From Rhodospirillaceae bacterium (GTDB lineage Bacteria; Pseudomonadota; Alphaproteobacteria; Rhodospirillales; Casp-alpha2): DNA of 64,000 nucleotides. Positions 24,854 to 34,229 of the stretch are shown here, in pieces. Every line of letters starts with the position of its first letter. Position 1 is the first letter of the stretch. Location of the stretch: assembly GCA_002706405.1 (NCBI GenBank), contig PALN01000045.1, positions 1 to 64,000 of the forward strand. Direction: 5' to 3'. The notes beneath the pieces are model-generated. The model saw only the letters and a list, made by a program, of their open reading frames with translations, was not told the origin of the DNA and ran no database searches. The translations under genes were made by a program, and so were the position numbers.

Positions 24854-26584
24854 TTACCCGCTTGCGGGGCTTTTCACCAATTCCTTGCGCGTCTCAGGGA
24901 ACAGGAAATCGACAAATTTCTGGGCCGTCGGCTGCGGCTCATGATTGGCCAGGCCGGGGCGCTCGTTGGCTTCAATGATACGGTAGTCCGGTCCATCGAC
25001 GCGGGGAACCATGAAATCAAACCCGACCACGGGAATTCCCAGGGCCTGGCGCGCCGCCAAGGCGGCGTCGCGCAGCACGGGATGCAGGTCGTCGGTGACG
25101 TCGTGGATGGTGCCGCCGCAGTGCAGATTGGCGGTTTTGCGAACCTCCAGCACCACCCCGTCGGCGAGGACCGAGTTCATGCCGTACCCCTGAGCCTGCA
25201 GACAGCGTCGGGTTTCATCGTCGATGGGGATGCGACTTTCGCCCCCCGTGGCGGCGGCGCGGCGGCGCGACAGGCGCTGGATCAGTTCCTGAATGCTGTG
25301 CAGTCCATCGCCGGTGATGCGCGGCGGCCGGCGCACGGCGGCGGCGGCGACCTCGTCACCGATGACGATGATACGCAGATCCCGGCCGTTGACGAATTCC
25401 TCGCCGATCACATGATCGGCCAGATCCCGAACCTCGTCGAAGGCGGCGATCGCGTCGTCCTCGGAACACAAGTCGACGTAGACTCCCTGCCCCTGTTCGC
25501 CCCGCGCCGGCTTGATAACGATGCGGTCGTAACGCGCCAGAAAGGCCCGCACGTCGTCGCGGCTGCGCAAGGTCACCTGCGCCGGCATCTTCAGATTGGC
25601 CTTGGCCAGAAGGCGATGGGTCAAGGCCTTGTCGTCGCAGCGGCTCATGGCGACGGCTGAGGTCAGCTCGCTCAGGCTTTCGCGGCAGGCGATGGAGCGC
25701 CCGCCCAGGGTCAGGCTGAACAGGCCCGCCGCCGCGTCCTCGATATCGACATGAATGCCGCGCCGGCGCGCCTCGTCGACGATGATCTTGGCGTAGATGT
25801 TCAGATTCTCGACACGTTGCGGGCCGATGAACAGGGATTCGTTAATCGGGTTCTTCTTCTTGACCGTATAGACCGGCACCCGTTCGAACCCGGTTTTTTC
25901 ATACAGCTTGATGGCTTCCGCGTTGTCGTGCAGCACGGACAGGTCCATGAAGGCGCGGCCGGCGGCGCGGAAATGGGCCGCCAAGGCCGTCACCAGGCCG
26001 ATGCCCACGGCCGGCACGGCCGCCTGCCCGTCGACGGCAAGCGCCCATAGGCTCGATCCGTCCTCGGGATCGTCAAAAGCCACGGCATGATCGATCCCCA
26101 TGACGACGCCGAGAATTTCATCGTCCCGGGCCGATTGCGCGACCAGCACCGTGACGCATTGCCGGTTGTCGAGCTCGGCCAGATAGCCGGGCTTGAGTGA
26201 CACCATGCCGCGCGAGGTATAGATGCGGTTGATCGCCCCTTCGTCCTCGGCCACGGCCGGACGCACCGTGAACATGTTGCTGTCGGCGGGCTGGGCGGTG
26301 GCCGGCAGTTCCCGCAGGTTCAAGCGGAAACTGTGGGACGGGTCCATGAACAGGGTCTGCGGCGCCATGGACAGGATCACATGCGGGTCGCGCACGTAGA
26401 TGGCAAGGTCGCGTTCCCCGGTTTCCTCCTCCATCAGACGATGGGCCAAAAGCTCCGACTTGTCGAAGGTCTGGCCGAACAGCACGCGGCCCCAGCCGCA
26501 ATGCACGGCAACGCATTTGCCGACCGTGCCGATGCCGTTCTTGGGGGGTGCCCCCCAATGCTTTAAGGAAAGCGCGTTATCCAT
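24854..26584 (-). CDS. ngg: N-acetylglutaminylglutamine synthetase
   Basis: A 576-residue two-domain enzyme that makes the N-acetylated Gln-Gln dipeptide. Residues up to about 280 are a GNAT acetyltransferase (MVSLKPGYLAELDNRQCVTV; FMDLSVLHDNAEAIKLYEKT); the rest is an ATP-grasp ligase (RIVIKPARGEQGQGVYVDL; VPRVDGPDYRIIEANERPGL). The start is ATG 26584, with AAAAGGAAA upstream; ATG 26611 is possible. It sits between asnO and the M42 peptidase, the standard NAGGN order. Confidence 0.92.
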   Translation of the reverse strand: MDNALSLKHWGAPPKNGIGTVGKCVAVHCGWGRVLFGQTFDKSELLAHRLMEEETGERDLAIYVRDPHVILSMAPQTLFMDPSHSFRLNLRELPATAQPADSNMFTVRPAVAEDEGAINRIYTSRGMVSLKPGYLAELDNRQCVTVLVAQSARDDEILGVVMGIDHAVAFDDPEDGSSLWALAVDGQAAVPAVGIGLVTALAAHFRAAGRAFMDLSVLHDNAEAIKLYEKTGFERVPVYTVKKKNPINESLFIGPQRVENLNIYAKIIVDEARRRGIHVDIEDAAAGLFSLTLGGRSIACRESLSELTSAVAMSRCDDKALTHRLLAKANLKMPAQVTLRSRDDVRAFLARYDRIVIKPARGEQGQGVYVDLCSEDDAIAAFDEVRDLADHVIGEEFVNGRDLRIIVIGDEVAAAAVRRPPRITGDGLHSIQELIQRLSRRRAAATGGESRIPIDDETRRCLQAQGYGMNSVLADGVVLEVRKTANLHCGGTIHDVTDDLHPVLRDAALAARQALGIPVVGFDFMVPRVDGPDYRIIEANERPGLANHEPQPTAQKFVDFLFPETRKELVKSPASG

Positions 26585-26615
26585 GACCGGGGTTTCCTTT
26601 TGCCGGTTCATGCCG

Positions 26616-28391
26616 TCAGACCCCGTGAGTCTGCAGCCAAGTTTCCATGAGCGCCACCTGCCACAGCTTCGAGCCCTGGAGCGGCGTGATATGCTCGGCC
26701 GGAGCATCGAGCAGCATGTCGAGATACCCTCGGTCGAATAGCGAGCGCTCGCGCGCCGGCTTTGACGCCAGGGTATCGCGCACCATGTCCAGATAGGGCC
26801 CCTCGATGTATTTCAGGGCCGGCACGGGGAAGTATCCCTTGGGCCGGTCGATGACCTCGGCCGGGACGACCATGCGGGCGACGTCCTTCAAGACACCCTT
26901 GCCGCCGTCGCGCACCTTGTGTTCGGGCGGAACCCGGCCGGCCAGTTCGACCAGTTCATGGTCGAGGAACGGCACCCGGGCCTCGAGCCCCCAGGCCATG
27001 GTCATGTTGTCGACCCGCTTCACCGGATCGTCGACCAGCATGATGGTGGAATCGATGCGCAGCGCCTTGTCCACAGCGCGGTCGGCGCCGGGCTGGGCGA
27101 AGTTCCCTTCAATGAAGGCCAGGCTTTCGTCGCGGGCCGTGTGGTACTGGGGCGAGACGGCCTTTTTGTAGTCGGCGAAATCGCGGTCGCGGAACACGCG
27201 GGCGTAATCACCCACGGGGTCGTTGGAATCCATCAGGGGCGGATACCAGGAATAGCCGCCGAAGATTTCGTCCGCTCCCTGGCCCGACTGCACCACCTTC
27301 ACATGCTTGGAGACTTCCTGGCTGAGCGCGAAGAAGCCCACGTTGTCGTGGCTGACCATGGGCTCCGACATGGCCCGGATGGTATCCGGCAACAGGTCCA
27401 TCAGGCGCTCCGCGCCGATGTGGATCTTGTAATGCTCGGTGCCGAACTCCTTGGCGATCAGGTCGGAGTATTTGAATTCGTTTCCGGCCTCGCCGCCGGC
27501 ATCCTCGAACCCGACCGAGAACGTGCGCAGCGGCGTCTTGCCCGCGCGCGCCAGCATGCCGACGATGAGTGAGGAATCGACCCCGCCCGACAGCAGCACG
27601 CCGACGTCCACATCGGCTTCGAGTCGACGGTCGATGGACAGCGCCAGGGCGTCATAGACAAGATCACGCCAATCCTCGGCCGACAGGTTCATGTCGTCCG
27701 CCGAACGGGTGAAATCGACCGACCAATAGGTCGTATCGCGGCGGGTACCGTCGGCATCGAACACGGCATAGGTCGCAGGCGGCAGTTTGCGCACGCCCTT
27801 CAGCACCGTATAGGGCGGCGGCACCACGGCATGGAACGACATGTAATGGTGCAGGCCCACGGGATCGATGTCCGTGTCCGTATCCCCCGCCGCCAGCAGG
27901 GCCGGCAGGGTCGAAGCGAAACGCAAACGCTTGCCGCTTTCCGCCAGGTACAGCGGCTTGATGCCGAGGCGGTCGCGGGCCAGGGTCAGGCGGCCCGTGT
28001 CGCGCTCGTAAATCGCGAAGGCGAACATGCCGTTCAGGCGCGTCACGCAATCGGCCCCCCAAGCGGCAAAGGCCTTGAGGACAACCTCCGTGTCGCCCGT
28101 GGAAAAGAACCGGTAGCCCTTGGCGATCAGTTCCTCGCGCAGGGCCTTGTAGTTGTAGATGCAGCCGTTGAAGGCGATGGTCAGGCCCAGTTCGGGATCG
28201 ATCAGGGGCTGCTGCGCCTTTTCCGTCAGATCGATGATCTTCAGCCGCCGATGGCCGAAGGCGCAGCGGCTTTGCTGAAACAAGCCCGATGCATCGGGGC
28301 CCCGGGGGGCCATGGCATCGGTCATTCGCGCCACCGCGCGGGCGTCGGCATCGCCGTCGTCAAATCTGATTTCGCCGCTAAGTCCACACAT
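26616..28391 (-). CDS. asnO: N-acetylglutaminylglutamine amidotransferase (asparagine synthetase-like)
   Basis: A 591-residue class II glutamine amidotransferase that amidates the dipeptide to NAGGN, an osmolyte. The start at ATG 28391 exposes the Cys2 nucleophile (MCGLSGEIRF); AAAGGAG lies 11 bases upstream. The glutaminase domain (GPDASGLFQQSRCAFGHRRL) is followed by the synthetase domain with the PP-loop VLLSGGVDSSLIVGML and GQGADEIFGGY. A longer open frame upstream is not used. First gene of the asnO-ngg-M42-ggt run, expected to be induced by osmotic stress. Confidence 0.93.
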   Translation of the reverse strand: MCGLSGEIRFDDGDADARAVARMTDAMAPRGPDASGLFQQSRCAFGHRRLKIIDLTEKAQQPLIDPELGLTIAFNGCIYNYKALREELIAKGYRFFSTGDTEVVLKAFAAWGADCVTRLNGMFAFAIYERDTGRLTLARDRLGIKPLYLAESGKRLRFASTLPALLAAGDTDTDIDPVGLHHYMSFHAVVPPPYTVLKGVRKLPPATYAVFDADGTRRDTTYWSVDFTRSADDMNLSAEDWRDLVYDALALSIDRRLEADVDVGVLLSGGVDSSLIVGMLARAGKTPLRTFSVGFEDAGGEAGNEFKYSDLIAKEFGTEHYKIHIGAERLMDLLPDTIRAMSEPMVSHDNVGFFALSQEVSKHVKVVQSGQGADEIFGGYSWYPPLMDSNDPVGDYARVFRDRDFADYKKAVSPQYHTARDESLAFIEGNFAQPGADRAVDKALRIDSTIMLVDDPVKRVDNMTMAWGLEARVPFLDHELVELAGRVPPEHKVRDGGKGVLKDVARMVVPAEVIDRPKGYFPVPALKYIEGPYLDMVRDTLASKPARERSLFDRGYLDMLLDAPAEHITPLQGSKLWQVALMETWLQTHGV

Positions 28392-28744
28392 GCCTAAGCC
28401 GGCTCCTTTATTGCTATTGGCGCATTTCGCCCGATGACATAACGGGCGCCCGTCGCCCAGCGTTGAGCACGGACAAAAATCCACCGTCCCGGTCATCATT
28501 GGCCGGGCGAAATGGATACAGAAGTTAGGTGTTGATGGGTCTAAGGTAGTCAGCCCGGCCCGGGATGTCAAATGACACAATATTTATAAGGGGTTATCCA
28601 TCAGAACCGCTTGAGGCCATTGATGGAATCCGGACAGGCAGGAAAAAGAAAACCACTGAAGCACGGAGACAGGGAGAAGAAAGGCGGCGATTTCAAGCCC
28701 GCACGTTCCTTCTCACGGCCTCACCGCCTCAGTGGTGATTCTTG
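28392..28744. other. 353-base intergenic region upstream of asnO
   Basis: No gene or RNA is recognisable. The part next to asnO should hold its promoter: a small inverted repeat TGTCA/TGACA at 28566-28577 adjoins the AT-rich segment TATTTATAAG (28581-28590). The left-hand end next to the aldolase stop carries a long imperfect palindrome, listed separately. Confidence 0.6.
28652..28736. repeat. imperfect 85-base palindrome with GAG-rich arms
   Basis: ACCACTGA at 28652-28659 is the exact complement of TCAGTGGT at 28729-28736. Inward, the arms (CACTGAAGCACGGAGACAGG against the complement of the right side) keep matching at about two thirds of positions for 36 bases. The repeating GCACGGAGACA pattern resembles dispersed intergenic repeats of many bacterial genomes. 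It begins 8 bases after the stop of the aldolase gene and may fold in that transcript. Confidence 0.5.
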
Positions 28745-29521
28745 TCAATGTTTGTAGTCGGGCTCTTCCCGGTCGAGCATGCGCACGAAAGCCGCGAACT
28801 GATCGCCGCCCCGGGGGCCGCCGTCGCCGTCGAACTGGCTGGCCGCGTGTTCGCAGACGTCCTTGGGCGGAATGATCAACTCGGCGCCCGAAGCCTGGGC
28901 CATCAGTTGCAGCTCACAGGCATGCTGCAGATAGCGGATATGCTGGAACGCCTCGGCGATGGTCCGTCCCGTGCACAACAGGCCGTGATTGCGCAGGATC
29001 ATCGAATGATGATTGCCGAGATCGCGGACGATGCTGTCGCGTTCTTCCGTATCGTTGGAGATGCCCTGATAGTCGTGATAGGCGAGCCGATTATAGAAGC
29101 CCATGGACTTCTGGTTCAGGGGCAGCAGGCCGTCCTTCTGTGCCGAGACGGCCATGCCTGCGTTGGTATGGGTATGGATCACGCACATGGCGTCGCCGCG
29201 CGACATGTGAATCGCCGAATGGATCACGAACCCCGCCTTGATGACCTCGTAAGGGCTGTCGTCCAGGACATTGCCGTCGACATCGATCTTCACCAGGTTG
29301 GACGCGCAGACCTCGGAAAACAGATGGCCGTAGGGATTGATCAGGAAATGATGGTCCCGGCCCGGCAGGCGCACGGACGAATGGGTGAAGATGCCGTCGT
29401 CCCAGCCGAACCGCGCCACCAGGCGATAGACCGCCGCCAGTTCGACGCGCAGCGCCCATTCCTCTTCCGACACCTTGTCGCGCAGGCTCGGTACGTCGTG
29501 CAGTTGAATTACCTGGGCCAT
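28745..29521 (-). CDS. class II aldolase/adducin family protein
   Basis: A 258-residue zinc-dependent aldolase-fold protein. Metal ligands occur in VIHTHTNAGMAVS (HxH) and RNHGLLCTG; the N-terminal GWDDGIFTHSSVRLPGRDHHFL matches the substrate loop of the family. GGGAGG lies 9 bases before ATG 29521. It is divergent from the HtrA-like gene and not linked to sugar genes, so the substrate (a phosphorylated or acidic sugar derivative) is open. Confidence 0.85.
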   Translation of the reverse strand: MAQVIQLHDVPSLRDKVSEEEWALRVELAAVYRLVARFGWDDGIFTHSSVRLPGRDHHFLINPYGHLFSEVCASNLVKIDVDGNVLDDSPYEVIKAGFVIHSAIHMSRGDAMCVIHTHTNAGMAVSAQKDGLLPLNQKSMGFYNRLAYHDYQGISNDTEERDSIVRDLGNHHSMILRNHGLLCTGRTIAEAFQHIRYLQHACELQLMAQASGAELIIPPKDVCEHAASQFDGDGGPRGGDQFAAFVRMLDREEPDYKH

Positions 29522-29677
29522 GTGGCCGATCCTCCCAAATCGTTCATTCATTCTGATTGTGTACAATCTAGCGCCGCCGCGCACGCCCGTTCAATAGGCG
29601 ATGCTTTGGCCCCGCAATTGATGAAAATCCCATGCGCGCGCATTTCCTTTCCCCGCGAAGTGATCTACCATCGGGGC

Positions 29678-30655
29678 ATGGACGATCCGTACCAGGAATA
29701 TCCTGAAATCCCCGAGCCGTACCGGCCCGACGACGACCGGTTTTCCTTCGACATCGACAGAACGCTGCGCAGCGTGGTCTCGGTCCGCACGGAAATTCCC
29801 GAAACGGCCTTTACCTCGACCACCCTGGGCACCCAGCGCAGCGGCCACGGCGTCGTCATCGACCCCAAGGGCCTGGTCCTGACCATCGGCTATCTGGTGG
29901 TCGAGGCCGAACAGGTCTGGCTCGTGTCCAACGACGGCCGCGCCGCCGAAGGCCATGTCATGGGTTATGACCAGGAAACGGGCTTCGGCCTGGTTCAGGC
30001 CTTGCAGCCCCTGGACGTTCCGGCCATCGAACTGGGCTCTTCCGCCGACCTGATTCCGGGCGACGACGTGATCGTCGCGGGCTGCGGCGGGCGCCAGCAC
30101 GCGCTGCAGGCCCGGGTATCGGCGCGCAAGGAGTTCGCCGGCTACTGGGAATATCTGCTGGACGACGCCATCTTCACCACCCCGGCCCATCCCCTGTGGG
30201 GCGGGGCGGCGCTGATCGGCGAGGACGGAACCCTTCGCGGCATCGGGTCGCTTTACGTGCGCGGCGAGGAAAGCGGCGAAACCGAAGGTAATATGATCGT
30301 GCCCATCGACATCGTGAAGGCAATCCTGCCGACCCTGCGCACAACAGGCACCACGGGACGCCCGGCCCGGCCCTGGCTTGGCACCTTCACCGCCGAAACC
30401 ATGGGCCGCGTCGTCATCGTCGGCACCTGGAACGGCGGTCCGGCGGAGGATGCAGGCCTCCAGGCCGGCGATCTGGTGGTCGGCGTCGACGACAAGCCGG
30501 TCGAGGGCATGGCCGAATTCTTTCGCGGCGTGTGGTCGCTGGGCAATGCCGGAATCGACGTGCCCCTGAACATCTACCGCGACGGCGACCTGATGACGGT
30601 CACCGTGCAGTCCTGCGCGCGCGGTGATTTCTACAAATCCCCCAACCTTCACTAA
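29678..30655 (+). CDS. HtrA/DegP-like PDZ protein lacking the catalytic triad (pseudoprotease)
   Basis: A 325-residue protein with the fold order of HtrA: a chymotrypsin-like domain (about 30-220) and a PDZ domain (about 235-320, GPAEDAGLQAGDLVVGVDDKPV). The alignment landmarks are clear, but each catalytic position is changed: the TNHHVV-type segment reads LTIGYLVVEA (no His), the TDLA-type segment reads ETGFGLVQA (no Asp), and GNSGG reads HPLWGGAAL (no Ser). There is no signal peptide, so it is cytoplasmic. It probably binds unfolded or C-terminal peptides without cutting. The frame is open far upstream, but ATG 29678 fits the family N-terminus. Confidence 0.82.
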   Translation: MDDPYQEYPEIPEPYRPDDDRFSFDIDRTLRSVVSVRTEIPETAFTSTTLGTQRSGHGVVIDPKGLVLTIGYLVVEAEQVWLVSNDGRAAEGHVMGYDQETGFGLVQALQPLDVPAIELGSSADLIPGDDVIVAGCGGRQHALQARVSARKEFAGYWEYLLDDAIFTTPAHPLWGGAALIGEDGTLRGIGSLYVRGEESGETEGNMIVPIDIVKAILPTLRTTGTTGRPARPWLGTFTAETMGRVVIVGTWNGGPAEDAGLQAGDLVVGVDDKPVEGMAEFFRGVWSLGNAGIDVPLNIYRDGDLMTVTVQSCARGDFYKSPNLH

Positions 30656-30662
30656 GGTGCCC

Positions 30663-31259
30663 ATGTCCGGCCTCGCCCTCGGCTATCCGCCCGTGCGCCT
30701 GACGGCGGCGGAAGCGGTCCTCTATCCCGCAGCATTGGAAGACGCGGACGCGCTGTTCGATCGGGTGATGGCCGAGGTCGATTGGAAGCAGGAGACTCTG
30801 GCCCTGTTCGGCCGGCGCATCCCGCAGCCGCGCCTGAGCGCCTGGTACGGCGATGCCGCCTATGCCTATTCGGGGCTGCATCTGGACCCCCGCCCCTGGC
30901 CGCCGGTGCTGGCGGACCTGCGGCGGCGCTGCGCGGAGATCGCGGGAGCGGCATTCAACTCCGTGCTCGCCAATCTCTACCGTGACGGCGCCGACAGCAT
31001 GGACTGGCATGCCGACGACGAAGCGTCATTGGGACCGGCTCCGGTGATCGCCTCGATCAGCCTGGGCGCCCCCCGGCGCTTTCAGATGCGGCGCAAGGAC
31101 AAGCGGGGCGAGGCCGTCTGCACGGAACTGGGCAACGGCGATGTGCTGGTGATGTCGGGGCGCTGCCAGGCGGACTGGCTGCACCGGGTGCCCAAGACGA
31201 AAAAGCCCGTGGGGCCGCGCATCAACCTGACGTTTCGCAACGTCGTCGGCCCCGTGTAG
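30663..31259 (+). CDS. alkylated DNA repair dioxygenase, AlkB family
   Basis: A 198-residue Fe(II)/2-oxoglutarate dioxygenase that removes methyl groups from DNA or RNA bases. Ligands are His116 and Asp118 (MDWHADDE) and His174 (WLHRVPK), with Arg186 and Arg192 (PRINLTFR) for 2-oxoglutarate and substrate. The N-terminal RRIPQPRLSAWYG is the nucleotide-recognition lid of ALKBH2/3-like members. AAGGTG precedes ATG 30663, and the gene starts 7 bases after the HtrA-like gene, so they are cotranscribed. Confidence 0.9.
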   Translation: MSGLALGYPPVRLTAAEAVLYPAALEDADALFDRVMAEVDWKQETLALFGRRIPQPRLSAWYGDAAYAYSGLHLDPRPWPPVLADLRRRCAEIAGAAFNSVLANLYRDGADSMDWHADDEASLGPAPVIASISLGAPRRFQMRRKDKRGEAVCTELGNGDVLVMSGRCQADWLHRVPKTKKPVGPRINLTFRNVVGPV

Positions 31260-31271
31260 ACCGCCGCCGGA

Positions 31272-32768
31272 TCAATCCATATCCAGCGGGAACACGGGCC
31301 GGCGGACGTTCTTGTAATCCAGGTCCTTGTAGTTGCGCGAGGTCACGCCGCCGCCGTCGTCGACGACCATGATCTGTGACGAAATGGGGCCGTAGGCAGC
31401 GCGGAAATGGTGTGCCGACTTGACGCCCAGAACCTTTTTCTTCTCCGGGTCGATGCCCATGGATTTGAAGTACATCCGGTCGTAGTTCTGATAGCGGGCA
31501 CTGGCGATCACGATATCGATGCGGCCGACGCTGAACACCGCCGCCGGGCCCATGTCGACGCGCGTCCCACGGGTCATCGGCCCTTCCATGGCGAACTTGC
31601 CGTCGGTGATCGCGGTGACCGTGCCCATCAGGGACAGCGGGCCGCCCTGCACGGCGGGATCGACCTTGCCGCCGAGCTCCAGCCTGAAGGTCGAGCCCAG
31701 CCCGGCGTTCTTGCAGGCCAGTGCCGCCTCGGGATCGTAGATCGTGCCGAAGGCCGCATCCGGCAGATCGGCCTCGATCATCGCGCCCAAAAGCCTGGTC
31801 GCGTCGCCGTAGCCGCCGCCGCCCGGATTGTCCGCATAATCGGCGAGCACGATCGGCGCCGAAACACCCTGGGCCAGGGCGGTCTTCACCCGGGCCAGGG
31901 CCTCGTCGATGCGCAGCAGGTTGATGGTCAGCTTGTTGCGGTCGCGCCAGATCTGCTCCATCACCTGTTCGGCGATCTGGGCGTGGGCCGGGTTGTCACC
32001 CTCGCCGGTGACGATGCAGGTCGGCCCCGTATCGTGAATATCGACCCAGGGAAAGCCCGCGTTGATGGACCCGGCATAGGTGCCGGGCGTTGCCTTCAGC
32101 AACTTGTCCAAGGTCGCCAGCGCCTCCGTCATCGGTCCCGGCGACGTGGTCCGCCCGTGGTCGGCGCCGTCCAGCATTTCGCGGCGGCGGACATGAACCT
32201 TGGGATGGATTTCCCCCGCCATGGTGCGCGCCAGAAGATCGCAGGCCTGGGTCGCGATCTCGTACTGGTCGACATGCGGATAGGTGCGGTAGCTGATCAT
32301 GATATCGCAAAGCTCGGCCGAGCGGTCGGTCACGTTGGCATGCAGATCGAGCGTCATGGCGACGGGCACATCCGGGCCCACGACATCGCGCACGGCTTGC
32401 AGCAGCCGACCCTCGCCGTCCTCGTCATGCTCACAGACCATGGCGCCGTGCAGACACAGCAACACGCCGTCGAAGGGACCGTCGGCCTTCAGCGCGTCGA
32501 CGATGGCCTGGGTAACATGATCGTGCATGTCCTTGGTCACACGGCCCGACGGCGTGGCGTTGGCATAGATCGGATGACGAATGGACCAGCCATGCCGTTC
32601 GGCGGCGTCGAGCGCCGCGCCGATCTCCGTCGCCGTACCGCGCATCTTCGACGCAACCTCGTCGTCACGGTAATAGGTCCGGGCCTTGTAGGCCGCCAGG
32701 TCCGTGGGCAGTTTCGAGAAGGTATTGGTCTCGTGCTTGAAACCGGCGATCAGAACGCGCTTGGTCAT
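31272..32768 (-). CDS. M81 family metallopeptidase (MlrC/microcystinase C-like)
   Basis: A 498-residue zinc peptidase of the MlrC family, whose best-known member breaks down linearised microcystin. Family landmarks are IAGFKHETNTFSKLPTD at the N-terminus, LLCLHGAMVCEHDEDGEG near residue 105 and LDLHANVTD near residue 143. It is the last gene of the ten-gene peptide operon, 9 bases after an amidase. Most M81 proteins are not linked to microcystin, so the substrate here is some small peptide or amide taken up by the transporter. Confidence 0.88.
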   Translation of the reverse strand: MTKRVLIAGFKHETNTFSKLPTDLAAYKARTYYRDDEVASKMRGTATEIGAALDAAERHGWSIRHPIYANATPSGRVTKDMHDHVTQAIVDALKADGPFDGVLLCLHGAMVCEHDEDGEGRLLQAVRDVVGPDVPVAMTLDLHANVTDRSAELCDIMISYRTYPHVDQYEIATQACDLLARTMAGEIHPKVHVRRREMLDGADHGRTTSPGPMTEALATLDKLLKATPGTYAGSINAGFPWVDIHDTGPTCIVTGEGDNPAHAQIAEQVMEQIWRDRNKLTINLLRIDEALARVKTALAQGVSAPIVLADYADNPGGGGYGDATRLLGAMIEADLPDAAFGTIYDPEAALACKNAGLGSTFRLELGGKVDPAVQGGPLSLMGTVTAITDGKFAMEGPMTRGTRVDMGPAAVFSVGRIDIVIASARYQNYDRMYFKSMGIDPEKKKVLGVKSAHHFRAAYGPISSQIMVVDDGGGVTSRNYKDLDYKNVRRPVFPLDMD

Positions 32769-32777
32769 GGCTCTGTC

Positions 32778-34229
32778 CTAGGCTTTGAGTTTGGCGAGGT
32801 CCGGCACGGGCCGCATCAAATCGGGCTTGTCCGCGAAATACTGTTCAAGCGCATGGGCCACGGCCAGCACCAGGGCGTCCTTGCCGTTGGGTGCCATGAC
32901 CTGCAAGCCGAAGGGCATGCCACGATGATCGACGCCGCAGGGGATCACGGCCGCGCAGGCCATGGCCATGGTCGGCGCATAGGAAATCGCCAGCCAGCGC
33001 ATGTAGGTCGGCATCTTCTCGCCGTTGATTTCGTCCACGTAAAGCTGTTCGTGGGGGAACGGCGAGACGGAAGCGGCGGGACAGATCAGCACATCGACCT
33101 CGTCGAACAGGTCGATGAAGTTGCGCATGATCCTGGCCTGCTCGACCAGGGCCCAGCCGACGTCCGAAGCCGTGACCTCAAGCCCTCGGGTGGTGTTGTC
33201 GATGACGTTGGGGCCCAAAAGGTCCTTGTGATTTTTCAGACGCTCCTGATGCATGGCGACGAAGGTGATGCCGCGGAAGATCTCGAACACGCGGTGGATC
33301 TCGCCCATGTCGGGGGCCCTGTCCTGGGCCTCGGCGAACACGCCCCTGAACTGATCGGTGCGCGCCTTGAAGGTATCGGCAATCCCCTTGTCCACGGGGC
33401 AGCAACCCAGGTCCGGCGTGATCGCGGCATGGATCGAGCCCAGGTCGAGGCCGTCCACCGATGCAAACAGGCGCGGGTCGACCAGATGCGAGAACGGATC
33501 GCGGCGGTCGTCATCCATCTGCGCCTGCAGCAGCAGCGCCGTGTCGGCGACCGTGCGCGCCATGGGCCCCAGCACCGACCAGGGCATGAGGGCGGCTGCC
33601 TTGCCTTCCGCCGGGACCGTGCCCGGCGACGGGCGGAAACCGACCACGCCGCAGAACCCGGCGGGGGTGCGCAGGCTGCCGCCGTAGTCACTGCCCGAGG
33701 CGATGGGCACCATGCCGGTCGCCAGCGCAACGGCCGAGCCGCCGGACGACCCGGCGCAGGTCAGCTCCGGGTTGAAGGGATTGCCGGTGGCGCCGAACAC
33801 GCGGTTCTTGGTATTGGCGCCGGCGCCGAATTCCGGCGTGTTGGTCTTGCCCAGAAGGATCGCCCCCTCGGCCCGCACGGCGGCGACGGAACCCTGATCG
33901 GCCTCCGGCACCGTGTCCTTGGTCGGCAGCGAGCCCCAGGTGGTGCGGATGCCTTCCGTGGCCTCCAGATCCTTGATGCCCATGGGCAGACCGTGCAGCA
34001 ATCCCAGATCGTCCCCGTCCATCACCATCTGTTCGGCGACCTTGGCTTCCTCGCGCGCCCGGTCATAGGCGCGGGTGACCATGCAGTTGACCGCGCCATC
34101 CACCGCCTCGATCCGGGCGATGCAGCTTTCCACCAGCTCGACCGGGGAAATCTCCTTGGTGCCGATCAGGCGCCGGGCCTCGGTCGCCGTCAGGTCGCAG
34201 AGTTCGGTCGCCGTCGTTGGCTTCGTCAT
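32778..34229 (-). CDS. amidase (signature family), copy 2
   Basis: A 483-residue amidase with the Ser-cisSer-Lys triad: Lys in MGIKDLEATEG, Ser in GSSGGSAVALATG and GSDYGGSLRTPAG. It hydrolyses amide bonds of small molecules or peptides. Its start overlaps the preceding amidase stop by 4 bases. The two amidases share the same layout and many motifs, so they arose by duplication, but they differ enough to have different substrates. Confidence 0.9.
   Translation of the reverse strand: MTKPTTATELCDLTATEARRLIGTKEISPVELVESCIARIEAVDGAVNCMVTRAYDRAREEAKVAEQMVMDGDDLGLLHGLPMGIKDLEATEGIRTTWGSLPTKDTVPEADQGSVAAVRAEGAILLGKTNTPEFGAGANTKNRVFGATGNPFNPELTCAGSSGGSAVALATGMVPIASGSDYGGSLRTPAGFCGVVGFRPSPGTVPAEGKAAALMPWSVLGPMARTVADTALLLQAQMDDDRRDPFSHLVDPRLFASVDGLDLGSIHAAITPDLGCCPVDKGIADTFKARTDQFRGVFAEAQDRAPDMGEIHRVFEIFRGITFVAMHQERLKNHKDLLGPNVIDNTTRGLEVTASDVGWALVEQARIMRNFIDLFDEVDVLICPAASVSPFPHEQLYVDEINGEKMPTYMRWLAISYAPTMAMACAAVIPCGVDHRGMPFGLQVMAPNGKDALVLAVAHALEQYFADKPDLMRPVPDLAKLKA

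Noticed and set aside
28742..29677. Open frame extending the HtrA-like protein upstream by 312 codons
   Set aside because: It lies antisense to the aldolase gene and the family-like protein begins at ATG 29678.
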